Assembly: GCF_009765705.1 (NCBI RefSeq)
Contig: NZ_LMUX01000007.1
Coordinates: 184,888-248,887 of the forward strand
Direction: 5' to 3'
Length of the DNA: 64,000 nt
Origin: Burkholderia sp. L27(2015)
GTDB lineage: Bacteria; Pseudomonadota; Gammaproteobacteria; Burkholderiales; Burkholderiaceae
Position 1 is the stretch's first letter; each line of letters starts with the position of its first letter. Below are positions 37,901 through 47,046 of this stretch, piece after piece. Position numbers and translations under genes: made by a program. Under the pieces are notes generated by a model that saw nothing but the letters and a program-made list of their open reading frames with translations, did no database searches and was not told where the DNA came from.

Positions 37901-38274
37901 CGTCCATTCTTAATTAGCAGCCATGGCGCAGAACGCCGACCGCCGGTAACCGGGAAATTTGCCGTGAGAGCAACTTGAATGCGGCAGACGCTGCATTACG
38001 TCCACAAGGCCCCAAAGGCCCTCGCCGCGCAGTCTGCCGAATTGGGAATATACCTGAGGAATCAGGCAAATACAAAAAAACGTGCATGATATGGCACCAA
38101 TTACAAATGCAACATTATGGTGAAAACGTTAATTGGGGCCGCATCATAATTGGGCGTAGCGATTGGAGCTAACAATTGGGCCTAATAAATAGTTGGGCGT
38201 AATTCGAGGCGCGTGCGGATGGGTTCGGTGTCGAGGTAAAAAAAAGCCCGGAGAACCCGGGCTTCTGATGGGGT
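37901..38274. other. gltB upstream region
   Basis: No gene is visible in these 374 bp. On the minus strand it is the gltB promoter region, with an AT-rich part around 38040-38200. An imperfect dyad (38082-38097, GTGC-8-GCAC) resembles a regulator site, but I cannot assign it. Three copies of a TTGGGC(G/C)TAA-like motif near 38149-38201 are spaced irregularly. A terminator for the RAYT gene lies at its right end. Confidence 0.45.
38237..38263 (-). terminator. Rho-independent terminator of the RAYT gene
   Basis: Stem AGCCCGG / CCGGGCT (38245-38251 with 38257-38263) followed on the minus strand by a run of eight T, 12 bp past the RAYT stop. Confidence 0.8.
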
Positions 38275-38970
38275 TTACGCCAATCGGACTTTACGCGGCC
38301 GGCCGCGCTGTAACGGAGAGATACGGCGGTTGGCTTCGCGCGCGGCCCACGCGCGGTACGTTTCGCTGCCTAACACCCATCCCTTGAGCGTGGCTTGCTG
38401 CAGCGCATCGACGGTACGTTGATCGAGCGGCTGCTCGCATAACTCCTTATACGCACGCTGACGTTCGAACGGCGTATTGGCCAGCGCCCAATATAGAGGA
38501 TGGTCGGTTACGAGCGGATCGAGCGTGAGACCGATGTGGTGCGCATAGCTGGACCAGCGATATTGCTCGGGCGCCGCCACCAACTGTTGACGCACCGGGC
38601 TCGATTCTATGAGACGACTGCACGCCAAAAAGTATTGCACACCCTCAAATACGGTAGCTCTGTATCGTCCTTCCCACAACGTGCCGCGACGCCCATGACG
38701 CCGGTTAAAATACGCGACATATCGGCGGCCGACCGCCTGCATCGTCTTGGGCAGACTGGTTTCATCGCGCGGGGTGACGAGCAGGTGTACGCAATTCGGC
38801 AGCAGCACGTACGCGTGGACCGAAAGGTGATGGTCGCGGGCAGCCGTTTTCAAACTGTCGATAAACAGCGCGTAATCCGCATCATCCAGAAATGCAGATT
38901 GTTGACCGATGCCACGCAAGATGACGTGCTGCGGCTGGTCGGGAACATATAGTCGTGCTAGGCGAGCCAT
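38275..38970 (-). CDS. RAYT / IS200-like Y1 transposase relative with altered HUH motif
   Basis: REP-associated tyrosine transposase family, single-strand DNA nucleases of the HUH/Y1 superfamily, often domesticated single-copy genes. The 231-residue protein has the usual N-terminus (PQHVILRGIGQQSAF) and GRRYVAYFNRRHGRRGTLWEGRYRA, with the catalytic Tyr Y84 or Y87. The metal-binding box, normally NHVHLL, reads PNCVHLLVTP: the first His is Cys (C60), with H62 retained. A C-terminal extension (about 150-231) resembles DNA-binding tails of long RAYTs. No flanking terminal repeats were found, so it is not a complete insertion sequence. In relatives a gene of this type also lies next to gltB. Confidence 0.88.
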   Translation of the reverse strand: MARLARLYVPDQPQHVILRGIGQQSAFLDDADYALFIDSLKTAARDHHLSVHAYVLLPNCVHLLVTPRDETSLPKTMQAVGRRYVAYFNRRHGRRGTLWEGRYRATVFEGVQYFLACSRLIESSPVRQQLVAAPEQYRWSSYAHHIGLTLDPLVTDHPLYWALANTPFERQRAYKELCEQPLDQRTVDALQQATLKGWVLGSETYRAWAAREANRRISPLQRGRPRKVRLA

Positions 38971-39158
38971 GCTTGAATTTCCGTTTATCGCACTTGGAGT
39001 ATACCCGTGCCGTCAAAGTTCCGATGTCCCCGAACCCCAGACGGTTGGCCGCAAAGCCAGCATTGACGGGGGTTTTAGTTGATCAGCTCTAAGTTTGTGT
39101 CTAGTGAGCCCATCGTGTTCTGGTCATAATGGCTTCGAAACTTTCCCGGAGGAGACCT

Positions 39159-39881
39159 ATGAATATAAAAATGTTGTCCGCGGCTGTCGCCGCCCTCGCG
39201 TTCACATCTGCCGCCCAAGCCCAATCGGCCGGCAGCATCATGCTGGGCACGGGGTGGATCCATGAAGCTCCACAATCGAGCAGCGATCCACTGGTGACCT
39301 ACTCGGTCAACGGCAATGTCGTGAATCAAGCCTCCCCTGGAACCGGAGCAACGGTGCCCGGGTCGGACACACTTGGCGTGAACGCCACTTACTTCATCAC
39401 GGACCACATCGCTACTGAGTTTGTCTTCGGGATCCCGCCAAAGTTCGAATTGGATGGAACTGGCGGCCTGCAATCGTTCGGAAAACTCGGTACGGTCAAA
39501 GAATGGACGCCAACGCTGTTGTTTAAATACTACTTCGCCGGTGCAGAATCGAAACTGCGTCCGTATCTTGGCGCAGGTGTCGCTTACACGTGGTTTACCG
39601 GTGGCCAAATCACTAACGGCGCATTCCAGCAAACCATCGGCGGCCCCGGCAGCACCTCGAACGTGACCGCCACCGCGGCCTGGAGCCCCGTCTTCAATGC
39701 CGGCCTGAGCTATCAGTTCACCAAACATCTGTACGGCATTGTTTCGTTGTCTTATCTGAAAATGAAAACGACCGCGACGATTAACAATTCCAGCGCTTTG
39801 ACCGGTCTCAATGTGGTGGAAAAGGCGAACATCAAGCTCAATCCCATCGTCAGTTACGTGAGCCTCGCTTACCGTTTCTGA
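39159..39881 (+). CDS. OmpW-family outer-membrane protein
   Basis: Eight-stranded outer-membrane beta-barrel of the OmpW family, implicated in passage of small hydrophobic molecules. The 240-residue precursor has signal peptide MNIKMLSAAVAALAFTSAAQA, extracellular loops rich in Ser/Gly/Thr, the family segments TYFITDHIATEFVFG and YLGAGVAYTWF, and the C-terminal Phe (VSLAYRF) needed for Bam recognition. The ATG at 39159 has GGAGGAG before it. It stands alone with its own terminator. Confidence 0.94.
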   Translation: MNIKMLSAAVAALAFTSAAQAQSAGSIMLGTGWIHEAPQSSSDPLVTYSVNGNVVNQASPGTGATVPGSDTLGVNATYFITDHIATEFVFGIPPKFELDGTGGLQSFGKLGTVKEWTPTLLFKYYFAGAESKLRPYLGAGVAYTWFTGGQITNGAFQQTIGGPGSTSNVTATAAWSPVFNAGLSYQFTKHLYGIVSLSYLKMKTTATINNSSALTGLNVVEKANIKLNPIVSYVSLAYRF

Positions 39882-39916
39882 AAGCATGCAACGATTCGGG
39901 CGCTGCGCGCCACGAC

Positions 39917-39957
39917 AAAATGCCGTCGCATCCAGCCAGATGCGACGGCATTTTTTT
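39917..39957 (+). terminator. Rho-independent terminator of ompW gene
   Basis: Perfect 16-bp stem (39917-39932 with 39939-39954), loop CAGCCA, then a T run. Strong terminator. Confidence 0.95.
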
Positions 39958-39984
39958 GTCTGAGTCGATCCGTTGCGATCCTAT

Positions 39985-40032
39985 CCGATCGCTTGAGTCC
40001 TGATTCCGCCGATCGCTTAAGTCTTGATATTC
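39985..40032. repeat. 24-bp tandem repeat, 2 units
   Basis: Two 24-bp units (39985-40008 and 40009-40032), both beginning CCGATCGCTT, match at about 19 positions; they abut the ugpQ stop at 40034. Confidence 0.6.
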
Positions 40033-40033
40033 A

Positions 40034-40798
40034 TCAAGCCTTGAGATCCGGTCCGATCAGATCGATCCGATCGGTGCAGATCGCGTCGACACCCCAGTCG
40101 AGCAGCTCTTGCGCCCGTTGCAGATCATTGACCGTGTACGCCATCAAGCGAAACCCCGCGCTGCGGATTGCGTCGACCTGGACGGCCGTGAGTTGACGAT
40201 GAGCGACGTGGATGGAAATACATTCGAGCGCCTGGGCCTGCGCTTGCCAATCGGTGGGCAAGACACTGAACAGCAGACCGCGCGGCAGAGCCGGCGCGGC
40301 CTCACAGGCGGCCGCCAGAGCAACGTAAGAGAATGACGAGAGTAACGGCGCAGGCTCGACGTCGTGCCAGTAGCGCAATACGTCCTGCGCCACGCGCTGC
40401 CCGGTTGCGCGCTCACGTCCCGGGCAGGGTTTGATCTCGACGTTCACCGCCAACGCCAAATCGTGGCACGAGTGCGCGACGGCCTCCAACGTCGGCATCG
40501 GCTCGCCGGCAAATTCCGCGGCGAACCAACTGCCGGCATCCAGTTGCGCCAGCTCATTGTACGAAAGTGCTGCCGCGGCACCCTGGCCGTTACTGGTGCG
40601 CTCCACACTATCGTCGTGCAATAAAAAACTGATGTCGTCGCGCGATAGTTTGGCGTCGAACTCGACCATACGGTGTCCCAATCGGGCTCCGGTACGAAAC
40701 GCCGCCAGCGTATTTTCGGGCGCCAACGCACCGCCGCCCCGATGCGCCACCACAGCAGGATACGGCCATGCGGCCAATTTTCGATTCAATGTCATCAA
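40034..40798 (-). CDS. ugpQ: Glycerophosphodiester phosphodiesterase (cytoplasmic, UgpQ-like)
   Basis: Hydrolyses glycerophosphodiesters from phospholipid breakdown to glycerol-3-phosphate and alcohol. The 254-residue barrel has the catalytic [16 protein letters not shown] segment, the metal ligands in [11 protein letters not shown] and [13 protein letters not shown], and VNVEIKP. No signal peptide, so cytoplasmic. Starts overlapping the stop of the dGTPase-like gene (4 bp). Confidence 0.93.
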   Translation of the reverse strand: MMTLNRKLAAWPYPAVVAHRGGGALAPENTLAAFRTGARLGHRMVEFDAKLSRDDISFLLHDDSVERTSNGQGAAAALSYNELAQLDAGSWFAAEFAGEPMPTLEAVAHSCHDLALAVNVEIKPCPGRERATGQRVAQDVLRYWHDVEPAPLLSSFSYVALAAACEAAPALPRGLLFSVLPTDWQAQAQALECISIHVAHRQLTAVQVDAIRSAGFRLMAYTVNDLQRAQELLDWGVDAICTDRIDLIGPDLKA

Positions 40799-41952
40799 TC
40801 TTCGTCCATAACGAACAAGCGCCGGTATTCCTTGTGCGCGTACCGGTCGGTCATGCCAGCGATGTAGTGGGCAATCAGGCGCGCCTGCATGGTGGACTCG
40901 GCGGACTGATAGGCGGGCGGCAAAAGACGGCTGTCTTCGGAAAAGGCGTCAAACAAACCCGTGATGACGCGACGGGCCTTGTTCGCCATGCGCATGACGC
41001 GGTAGTGACGGTACAAATTCTGGAACAGAAAACGTTTGAGCTGCACCGCTTGCGCGGCAACTTCCGGGCTGTGTCCGACGAGTGGACCACAGCCGCGCAC
41101 CTCGTCGGCACTGGCCGGTACGTGCTCACGCAGTGCGGCGCGCGTGGTGTCGATCAAGTCCACGATCAACGCATTGATGATGCGGCGTATCGTTTCGTGT
41201 ACCAGGCGCCGCCCTTCGAGCGGTCCATGCGCCGCCAGCGCACTGGCGTGATGTACGCGCCAAAGATCGACCTGCGCAAGCTGATCGAGTTGCAGTAGAC
41301 CGGAGCGCAACCCATCGTCGATATCGTGGTTGTTATAGGCAATTTCGTCGGCAAGGTTGGCAATCTGGGCTTCGATCGTCGGTTGCTGTCCGTTCAGAAA
41401 GCGCTCGCCCAAGGTGCCGAGATGCCGGGCATTTTCCCGTGAACAATGTTTGAGGATGCCTTCGCGGGTTTCGAAACAGAGGTTCAGTCCGTTGAACCCG
41501 CCGTAATGCTCCTCGAGTTCGTCGACGACTGCGAGGCTTTGCAGATTGTGTTCAAAGCCACCATGATCGCGCATGCACGCGTTCAATGCATCCTGCCCGG
41601 CGTGACCAAACGGCGTGTGACCGAGATCGTGAGCCAGTGAAATCGCTTCGACCAGATCTTCGTTGACACGCAGATTGCGCGCAACCGAACGTGCGATCTG
41701 GGCCACTTCGAGCGTATGGGTAAGCCGGGTGCGAAACAGATCACCCTCGTGGTTCACGAAAACCTGAGTTTTATATTCGAGCCGGCGAAATGCCGTGGAG
41801 TGCACGATGCGGTCGCGGTCGCGCTGGAATTCAGTGCGCGCGCTCGGTCCGGGCTCGCTATAGCGCCGTCCGCGGGAAAGCGCCGAACGCGCGGCGTACG
41901 GCGCGAGATGCGCTTCCAAGTCCAGTGGGCTATTGTCGAACGCGCTACTCAC
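40795..41952 (-). CDS. dGTPase-like HD-domain triphosphohydrolase
   Basis: HD-superfamily enzyme of the deoxyguanosinetriphosphate triphosphohydrolase-like group; relatives hydrolyse dNTPs to deoxynucleoside and tripolyphosphate. The 385-residue protein has the HD metal motif spread over [17 protein letters not shown] and [27 protein letters not shown], and the family start [24 protein letters not shown]. It lies downstream of aroB as in other Burkholderiaceae. The in vivo nucleotide preference is unknown. Confidence 0.93.
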   Translation of the reverse strand: MSSAFDNSPLDLEAHLAPYAARSALSRGRRYSEPGPSARTEFQRDRDRIVHSTAFRRLEYKTQVFVNHEGDLFRTRLTHTLEVAQIARSVARNLRVNEDLVEAISLAHDLGHTPFGHAGQDALNACMRDHGGFEHNLQSLAVVDELEEHYGGFNGLNLCFETREGILKHCSRENARHLGTLGERFLNGQQPTIEAQIANLADEIAYNNHDIDDGLRSGLLQLDQLAQVDLWRVHHASALAAHGPLEGRRLVHETIRRIINALIVDLIDTTRAALREHVPASADEVRGCGPLVGHSPEVAAQAVQLKRFLFQNLYRHYRVMRMANKARRVITGLFDAFSEDSRLLPPAYQSAESTMQARLIAHYIAGMTDRYAHKEYRRLFVMDED

Positions 41953-41994
41953 ATAATGCTCCTGCCGGTGCCAAGCCCGGCTATTGCCTTTCGT

Positions 41995-43071
41995 TCAAAC
42001 CGCTTGCGCCAATGTTGCCTGTAATGCCGAATCGGGAACAGCCGTGATAATCGCGCGCCCCACACCGTCCAGCAAAATGAATTTGACGGCGCCGGCTTCT
42101 GCCTTTTTATCCACGCTCATCAGATCCACGTAGCGCTGTGCGCCCAGCGCCGGAGCCCGCACCGGCAAATGCGCCGCGGCCACGATCGCGGTAATCCGGT
42201 CTTGTGCGGCAGCGTCGAGCAGCCCTTGCCGCACCGACAAGTCGGCGGCCATCACCATGCCGCAACCGACGGCCTCACCATGCAGCCATTCGCCATAACC
42301 CAGGCCCGCCTCGATCGCGTGGCCGAAGGTATGACCGAAATTCAAGGTGGCACGCACCCCGCCTTCACGCTCGTCCGCCGCGACCACGCGAGATTTGATG
42401 TCGCACGACACCTTCACGGCATGCATCACCGCCGATTCCTCGCAGCGGTTCAAGGACTCGATATTGTGTTCCACCCAGTCGAAGAAAGCCGCGTCGGCGA
42501 TCAATCCGTGCTTGATGACTTCGGCGAGCCCCGCGGCCAGCTCGCGCGGTGGCAAAGTGCGCAGCGTCGCGATATCGGCAATGACGGTTTGCGGTTGATA
42601 AAACGCACCGATCATGTTCTTGCCATGCGGATGATTGATGCCGGTCTTGCCTCCGACCGACGAATCGACTTGCGCGAGCAGGGTCGTAGGCACCTGGATA
42701 AAGGGCACCCCTCTCATGTAGCAGGACGCGGCAAACCCCGTCATGTCACCGATCACGCCGCCACCGAGTGCAATCAGCGTGGTCTTGCGATCAGCATGCT
42801 CCAGCAGCAAGCGATCGAAAATCAGATTCAGGGTTTCCCAGTTTTTGTACGCTTCGCCATCTGGCAAGACGATGGTGAAAACTTTCTTGCCTAGAGGTGC
42901 CAGGGTCGCACGCAACTGCTCACCATAGAGTGGCTCCACGGTGGTATTGGTGACGATCGCAACCGATGCCCCGGCGATATGCGGGGCAAAGAGATCGGTC
43001 CGGTGTATTAGCCCCGGGCCGATATGAATAGGATAGGCGCGCTGGCCGAGGTCTACATTGACGGTAATCAT
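41995..43071 (-). CDS. aroB: 3-dehydroquinate synthase
   Basis: Second step of the shikimate pathway: DAHP to 3-dehydroquinate with NAD and zinc. The 358-residue protein shows the NAD-binding [14 protein letters not shown] and [20 protein letters not shown] segments, [21 protein letters not shown], and the zinc ligands in [12 protein letters not shown]. It lies 8 bp downstream of aroK, so likely one transcript with the pil genes. Confidence 0.97.
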   Translation of the reverse strand: MITVNVDLGQRAYPIHIGPGLIHRTDLFAPHIAGASVAIVTNTTVEPLYGEQLRATLAPLGKKVFTIVLPDGEAYKNWETLNLIFDRLLLEHADRKTTLIALGGGVIGDMTGFAASCYMRGVPFIQVPTTLLAQVDSSVGGKTGINHPHGKNMIGAFYQPQTVIADIATLRTLPPRELAAGLAEVIKHGLIADAAFFDWVEHNIESLNRCEESAVMHAVKVSCDIKSRVVAADEREGGVRATLNFGHTFGHAIEAGLGYGEWLHGEAVGCGMVMAADLSVRQGLLDAAAQDRITAIVAAAHLPVRAPALGAQRYVDLMSVDKKAEAGAVKFILLDGVGRAIITAVPDSALQATLAQAV

Positions 43072-43079
43072 AGGCCGTA

Positions 43080-43661
43080 TTATGACGTACAGCCGCTGTG
43101 CACGCTGCTCGTGTCAAGATGGCCCAGGACAGTGTTGACCAGATTGTTGATCGACGGCCGGCCAGTCTCGATGACGAGGTGCGCGCACTCGCTATAAAGG
43201 GGATCACGCTCGGCGAAAAGCGTCTCGAGGCGACGGCGCGGATCCTCGGTCTGCAACAACGGTCGGTTTTTGTCGCGGCGAGTGCGCAGCCACAGTTCGT
43301 GAGGATTGGCCCGCAAATAAATGACCAAGCCGCGCTCCTTCAAATGGCTGCGGTTCTCCAAACGCAAGACGGCGCCCCCGCCGGTAGCGAGTACGATCCC
43401 CGAGCGCTGAGTTAATTCATCGATCACCTGGCACTCGCGCGCGCGAAAACCGTCTTCCCCCTCCACCTCGAAAATGACGGGGATGGCCACACCCGTACGG
43501 GCGACGACTTCATGGTCCGAATCAAAAAACGGCCGGTTCAGGCGTCTCGCGAGAGCGCGCCCGACCGTGGTTTTCCCCGCTCCCATGAGTCCGATGAAAA
43601 AGACGTTGGCATGAGCCTTCTGGTCTTGCAAAGTTACCTCTGAGTGAATTCTGGCTGCCAA
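43080..43661 (-). CDS. aroK: Shikimate kinase
   Basis: Phosphorylates shikimate at the 3-position with ATP. The 193-residue P-loop kinase has [18 protein letters not shown] (Walker A), FFDSDHEV with the Asp that contacts Mg and shikimate, [16 protein letters not shown], and the LID region [13 protein letters not shown]. It follows pilQ by 18 bp in the common pilMNOPQ-aroK-aroB arrangement. Confidence 0.97.
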   Translation of the reverse strand: MAARIHSEVTLQDQKAHANVFFIGLMGAGKTTVGRALARRLNRPFFDSDHEVVARTGVAIPVIFEVEGEDGFRARECQVIDELTQRSGIVLATGGGAVLRLENRSHLKERGLVIYLRANPHELWLRTRRDKNRPLLQTEDPRRRLETLFAERDPLYSECAHLVIETGRPSINNLVNTVLGHLDTSSVHSGCTS

Positions 43662-43679
43662 GGCTTGCAGCTTAATAGC

Positions 43680-45401
43680 TTAGCGGGTGCTTTGTCGAGC
43701 GCTCACCGGGGTCGGATCGCTTGCCGGCCATGCGATATCCGGAATCGCGGCCGGCAACGGCTCGACGTCGTCGTCGGCCCGTGGCGCCCGCACGGCCCGC
43801 GCATTGGGCGCTTCGGGCGGTAGCGGGAGTACCTCGCTGGGCGAGATGAAGATCATCAACTCGCTCTTGGAATGCTGCACAGCGCGATGGCGAAATAAGG
43901 CCCCGATCACCGGCACTGATCCTAACCACGGTACGGCGGTGGTGTCGCGACGCTCGTCTTGCAGGTAGATACCTCCAATCGCGACCGTCCCTGCGTTGTC
44001 GACCTGGACCTGCGTCTGGATGTGCTTGGTATTAATTGCGGGCCCGGCCGTGGTCGAGGTACCGACACTGTCCTTGGTGACATCGACATCGAGCATGACA
44101 TGGTGATCGGGTGTGATGTGAGGCACGACTTCCAGTTTCAGACCGGCGCGCCGGAATTGCACCGTAGAAACGCCGGTGTCGACTTGGGCCTGATAAGGCA
44201 GCTCGGTCCCTTGCTCGATCAAGGCACGGACCCGGTCGGCGGTCACGATTCTCGGACTGGCAACGATACGCCCGCGCCCTTGAGCCTCCAGCGCATTGAG
44301 CTCGACGGCCAGCATTCGGCTGGCACCCGCACTGAAAAGTGTCGTACCCAGGGTCGCCGCACCATATCCCGAAAGACCGCCGGCAGGAAGATTGAAGATA
44401 TTGCCTTGAGGATCCGCCGATACACCCTTGCTCGTTGTCCCCTCGGGTTTGCCCAGTAACGCGAATTTGGCGCCCAGATTGCGGGCAAAGCTCTCGTCCG
44501 CCTCGACGATGCGCGATTCGATGAGCACCTGGCGGGCGGGCTGGTCTATCACTTTGAGAAGTTCGGCGATCTGATCTAGCGTGGCGGGCAAATCGGTGAC
44601 GAAGAGATGGTCGGTACGTGGATCGGCCATCGCATTGCCGCGTTTGGAGAGCACCCGTTGGTTACCGCTGCCGGCGAGCAGTTTGCGCACGTCCTCGGCT
44701 CGCTGGTAGCGCAGGACGAAAATCCGGGCCGCCAGCGGCTCGAGATCGTTGAGACGGGCCGTGGCCTCGAGTCGCTGCTTTTCGCGAGCCGCCACTTCTG
44801 CCGCGGGCGCCACCCAGATAACACCATCGCTTTGCTGCATCGCGAGCCCGTTCGCCTCGAGGAACGTCTTGAAGGCGAGCCGCCACGGCACGCGAGTGAG
44901 AGTCAGCGAAGTCTTGCCGCGCACGCGCTCGCCGGCCACGATATTCAAACCGGTGAATTCGGCGAATGCTTGCAGTGCAGCACCTAGATCGGCGTCGTGA
45001 AAAGCGATCGTGATCGGCGCATCCGGCGCGAGCGGCCGATGGCGCGCGAGCACGCGTTGCATGCCATCGGGAGCCGGCGAAGATTGATCGTTATTGGCGT
45101 GCGGCGCCTGGGACTTGTCGTTAGCGGCGTCGGCTGTTGCGCCCGCTGGACTTGGGTTCGCTTCGGCGGGATCTGCTTGTGCTGGATCCATTTCGGGTAA
45201 GACCGCGGCATCCTCCTCTGACGCTCCAATGAGGGCTCCGGCGATACCCGGCTGACCGGCGCGGACGTCGGCGCGCGGTGCCATCGGCAACAGAGGTTGC
45301 GATTGTGCCGTCGCCACGACCACCATGCACATACTCGTCGAGAGGAGAGCCCGCGCCCATCGATACGCGCCCGCTTCGAATTCGAATAGATCGAATCTCA
45401 T
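43680..45401 (-). CDS. pilQ: PilQ/HofQ-type secretin
   Basis: Outer-membrane secretin ring through which a type IV pilus or DNA-uptake pseudopilus passes. The 573-residue protein has a hydrophobic N-terminal export segment, an STN domain (about 138-190, ADLGAALQAFAEFTGLNIV), an N1/KH-like domain (FVLRYQRAEDVRKLL), and the secretin core (LKLEVVPHITPDHHVMLDVDV; VPWLGSVPVIGALFRH; SELMIFISP). The AMIN domains of long PilQ proteins are absent, so it resembles short HofQ-like secretins. It overlaps the upstream pil gene by 4 bp. Confidence 0.93.
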   Translation of the reverse strand: MRFDLFEFEAGAYRWARALLSTSMCMVVVATAQSQPLLPMAPRADVRAGQPGIAGALIGASEEDAAVLPEMDPAQADPAEANPSPAGATADAANDKSQAPHANNDQSSPAPDGMQRVLARHRPLAPDAPITIAFHDADLGAALQAFAEFTGLNIVAGERVRGKTSLTLTRVPWRLAFKTFLEANGLAMQQSDGVIWVAPAAEVAAREKQRLEATARLNDLEPLAARIFVLRYQRAEDVRKLLAGSGNQRVLSKRGNAMADPRTDHLFVTDLPATLDQIAELLKVIDQPARQVLIESRIVEADESFARNLGAKFALLGKPEGTTSKGVSADPQGNIFNLPAGGLSGYGAATLGTTLFSAGASRMLAVELNALEAQGRGRIVASPRIVTADRVRALIEQGTELPYQAQVDTGVSTVQFRRAGLKLEVVPHITPDHHVMLDVDVTKDSVGTSTTAGPAINTKHIQTQVQVDNAGTVAIGGIYLQDERRDTTAVPWLGSVPVIGALFRHRAVQHSKSELMIFISPSEVLPLPPEAPNARAVRAPRADDDVEPLPAAIPDIAWPASDPTPVSARQSTR

Positions 45402-46339
45402 CGCTGTGCCCCCGCGCGCTGCGCTCTCTGCGTGGATAGTTTCGGCGCAACTTTCAACGGCATGTCCGATGGCGTATCCGGCGGGATATCCACTTCGATC
45501 AACCGCCAGCCTGCATCCGAGTGGACCAGCGCGGCACGATGCCCCTGCGCCTCGAGCGTTCCGGCAACCGGGTCATCCGCGTATTCATTTCGGTTTTCAG
45601 CACGGAGATCAGCGCTCATGCCGCCGGCCCGACGCGTGTCCAACTTGAAGGGATCCGCGAGCTCGCTAAATTTGCGCGCGACGCCGCCCTCCTCCAACTG
45701 TGAGTTGGGTCGCGGCGCGCCGATCACGCGCAGGCTGGCATCCAACACCAGCGCGCCGCTGCGCTCGCGCACGAGATGCATTTCGACAGGAATAACGGGT
45801 TGGCCCAATATCGCCAGTTCACCGGCGAAACGGGCCAATTGCGCGTAGCCGCCGCTTGCCCGTACACGCACTACGGTTTCGTCGACGCCGGCGACCTGCG
45901 CCGCTGTGCCAGGCTCAAATAGCTCGAGAACCACACTGCTTCGATCGATCGCGAACGAGATCAGCTTGAGCAAGGCGCCGTTATCAGGTACCGGCTCAGG
46001 CGCGTTCGTGGCACCCAGTTCGTGAGTGCGCTGGCGCAGTGCAGGCAGCGCGGCAAGCTGAGTACGAGCGCTCTGAAGCTTCGTTTCTAATGTGGCAAGC
46101 GCCACGCGACGAGCCTCGCGCCCAGATACGTCGGCCGCGGCACATAGCCCGAACCCCACCCAACAAGCACAGCCGGCCGCCAGCACAAGCGCGGCACCAC
46201 ACTGCGTCGAAGGCCAGTACTCGATAGGCTGTAAGAATCCGTCACGCCAGGCTCTTAGCCAATCGCCGATCGATCTGTTCGGCCGCCGCGCGGCATTCGA
46301 CATCGGCGTTTTTTCGGTCGTTGTCGACATGGTACTCAT
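45398..46339 (-). CDS. Type IV pilus PilO with C-terminal PilP-like segment (probable fusion)
   Basis: Inner-membrane alignment-complex protein. Residues 1-48 are cytoplasmic, about 49-70 form a TM helix (ALVLAAGCACWVGFGLC), about 75-110 are coiled coil (LATLETKLQSARTQLAAL), and 118-208 look like the PilO ferredoxin-like fold. The rest differs from PilO: LADPFKLDTRR and then GTLEAQGHRAALVHSDAGWRLIEV, which match the DPF linker and GTL-x-G-x-ALV-x-G-x-V core of PilP. The PilP half lacks a lipobox and ends early. No separate pilP gene exists between here and pilQ. Overlaps pilN and pilQ by 4 bp each. Confidence 0.75.
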   Translation of the reverse strand: MSTMSTTTEKTPMSNAARRPNRSIGDWLRAWRDGFLQPIEYWPSTQCGAALVLAAGCACWVGFGLCAAADVSGREARRVALATLETKLQSARTQLAALPALRQRTHELGATNAPEPVPDNGALLKLISFAIDRSSVVLELFEPGTAAQVAGVDETVVRVRASGGYAQLARFAGELAILGQPVIPVEMHLVRERSGALVLDASLRVIGAPRPNSQLEEGGVARKFSELADPFKLDTRRAGGMSADLRAENRNEYADDPVAGTLEAQGHRAALVHSDAGWRLIEVDIPPDTPSDMPLKVAPKLSTQRAQRAGAQR

Positions 46340-47046
46340 GGGATTTTCGGTCCTATAGCGCGCCTCTGGACGGGTGCCGTTGCGACTGAGGCGGCCCGCG
46401 ACTGGCTCGCATCGAACCGTATCTGTACGGAAAAATCCACTGCCTTGTCCGCTGCGGCCGCAGTTGCTGTTGCTACCAGTTGCGCACGAGGCGCCCGACG
46501 CTGGATATCGGTGATCTCAACCGAGTCGAACGCTGCAAGCCGCTCGAGCCGCGCGACCCAGGCAGCCAGCGCATGCTGCCCGCTCGTGACCCCCGAAACG
46601 CTGGCGCGCCCTGCACGGTAGTGCAACTCAGTGAGCGCGATGCCGATTGGCGGTGCGTCGCCCAGCGCCGTCAGTAAATGAAATGCCTCATCGCGCTTGA
46701 CTGCCAACTCGTCGATCAACGCCATGCGCCGAAGACGTGCTTGTAGCGCTCGTTGCAGAGCCGCGCTTTCGGCAAGAGCAGGCTCCATCTGACTGAGCGT
46801 CGAATTGAGCGCCCCGCTGCGGGCATCGGCACGCGCAGCGTGTAAGCGCTGCGCTTCGCCCAGAGCCAGTGCACTGAGTAAGCCGATGCACGCGGCCAAC
46901 GCCAATTGGATTCGCCGGCGACGCCTGAGTCGAAGTGCGCGCGCGCGTCGGTAAGGCAAGAAATTGACGGCGCTCTCCATCCATTCGGGTGTAGCCGCGG
47001 CTGCGCGAGCCTGGAGCGGCATACGCCAGCGCCATGCGCCGCTCAT
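46336..47046 (-). CDS. pilN: PilN, type IV pilus inner-membrane protein
   Basis: Bitopic protein whose short cytoplasmic N-terminus binds PilM and whose periplasmic domain pairs with PilO. In the 236-residue protein the conserved PilM-binding motif NFLPYRRAR is at about residues 28-36, a TM helix at about 47-64 (LALAACIGLLSALALG), and a coiled coil plus ferredoxin-like fold follow. The motif is usually at the extreme N-terminus (INLLPWR); here 27 extra residues precede it. Start overlaps the pilM stop by 4 bp. Confidence 0.87.
   Translation of the reverse strand: MSGAWRWRMPLQARAAAATPEWMESAVNFLPYRRARALRLRRRRRIQLALAACIGLLSALALGEAQRLHAARADARSGALNSTLSQMEPALAESAALQRALQARLRRMALIDELAVKRDEAFHLLTALGDAPPIGIALTELHYRAGRASVSGVTSGQHALAAWVARLERLAAFDSVEITDIQRRAPRAQLVATATAAAADKAVDFSVQIRFDASQSRAASVATAPVQRRAIGPKIP

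Noticed and set aside
38082..38100. Sigma-54 promoter or NtrC site upstream of gltB
   Set aside because: A GG...GC pair is present but the spacing is 11 instead of 10, and the dyad matches the NtrC consensus only in part; not strong enough to annotate.
38200..39060. Complete insertion sequence around the RAYT gene
   Set aside because: No terminal palindromes or target-site features flank it, and a gene of this type is commonly found next to gltB in relatives, so it is better seen as a resident single-copy gene.
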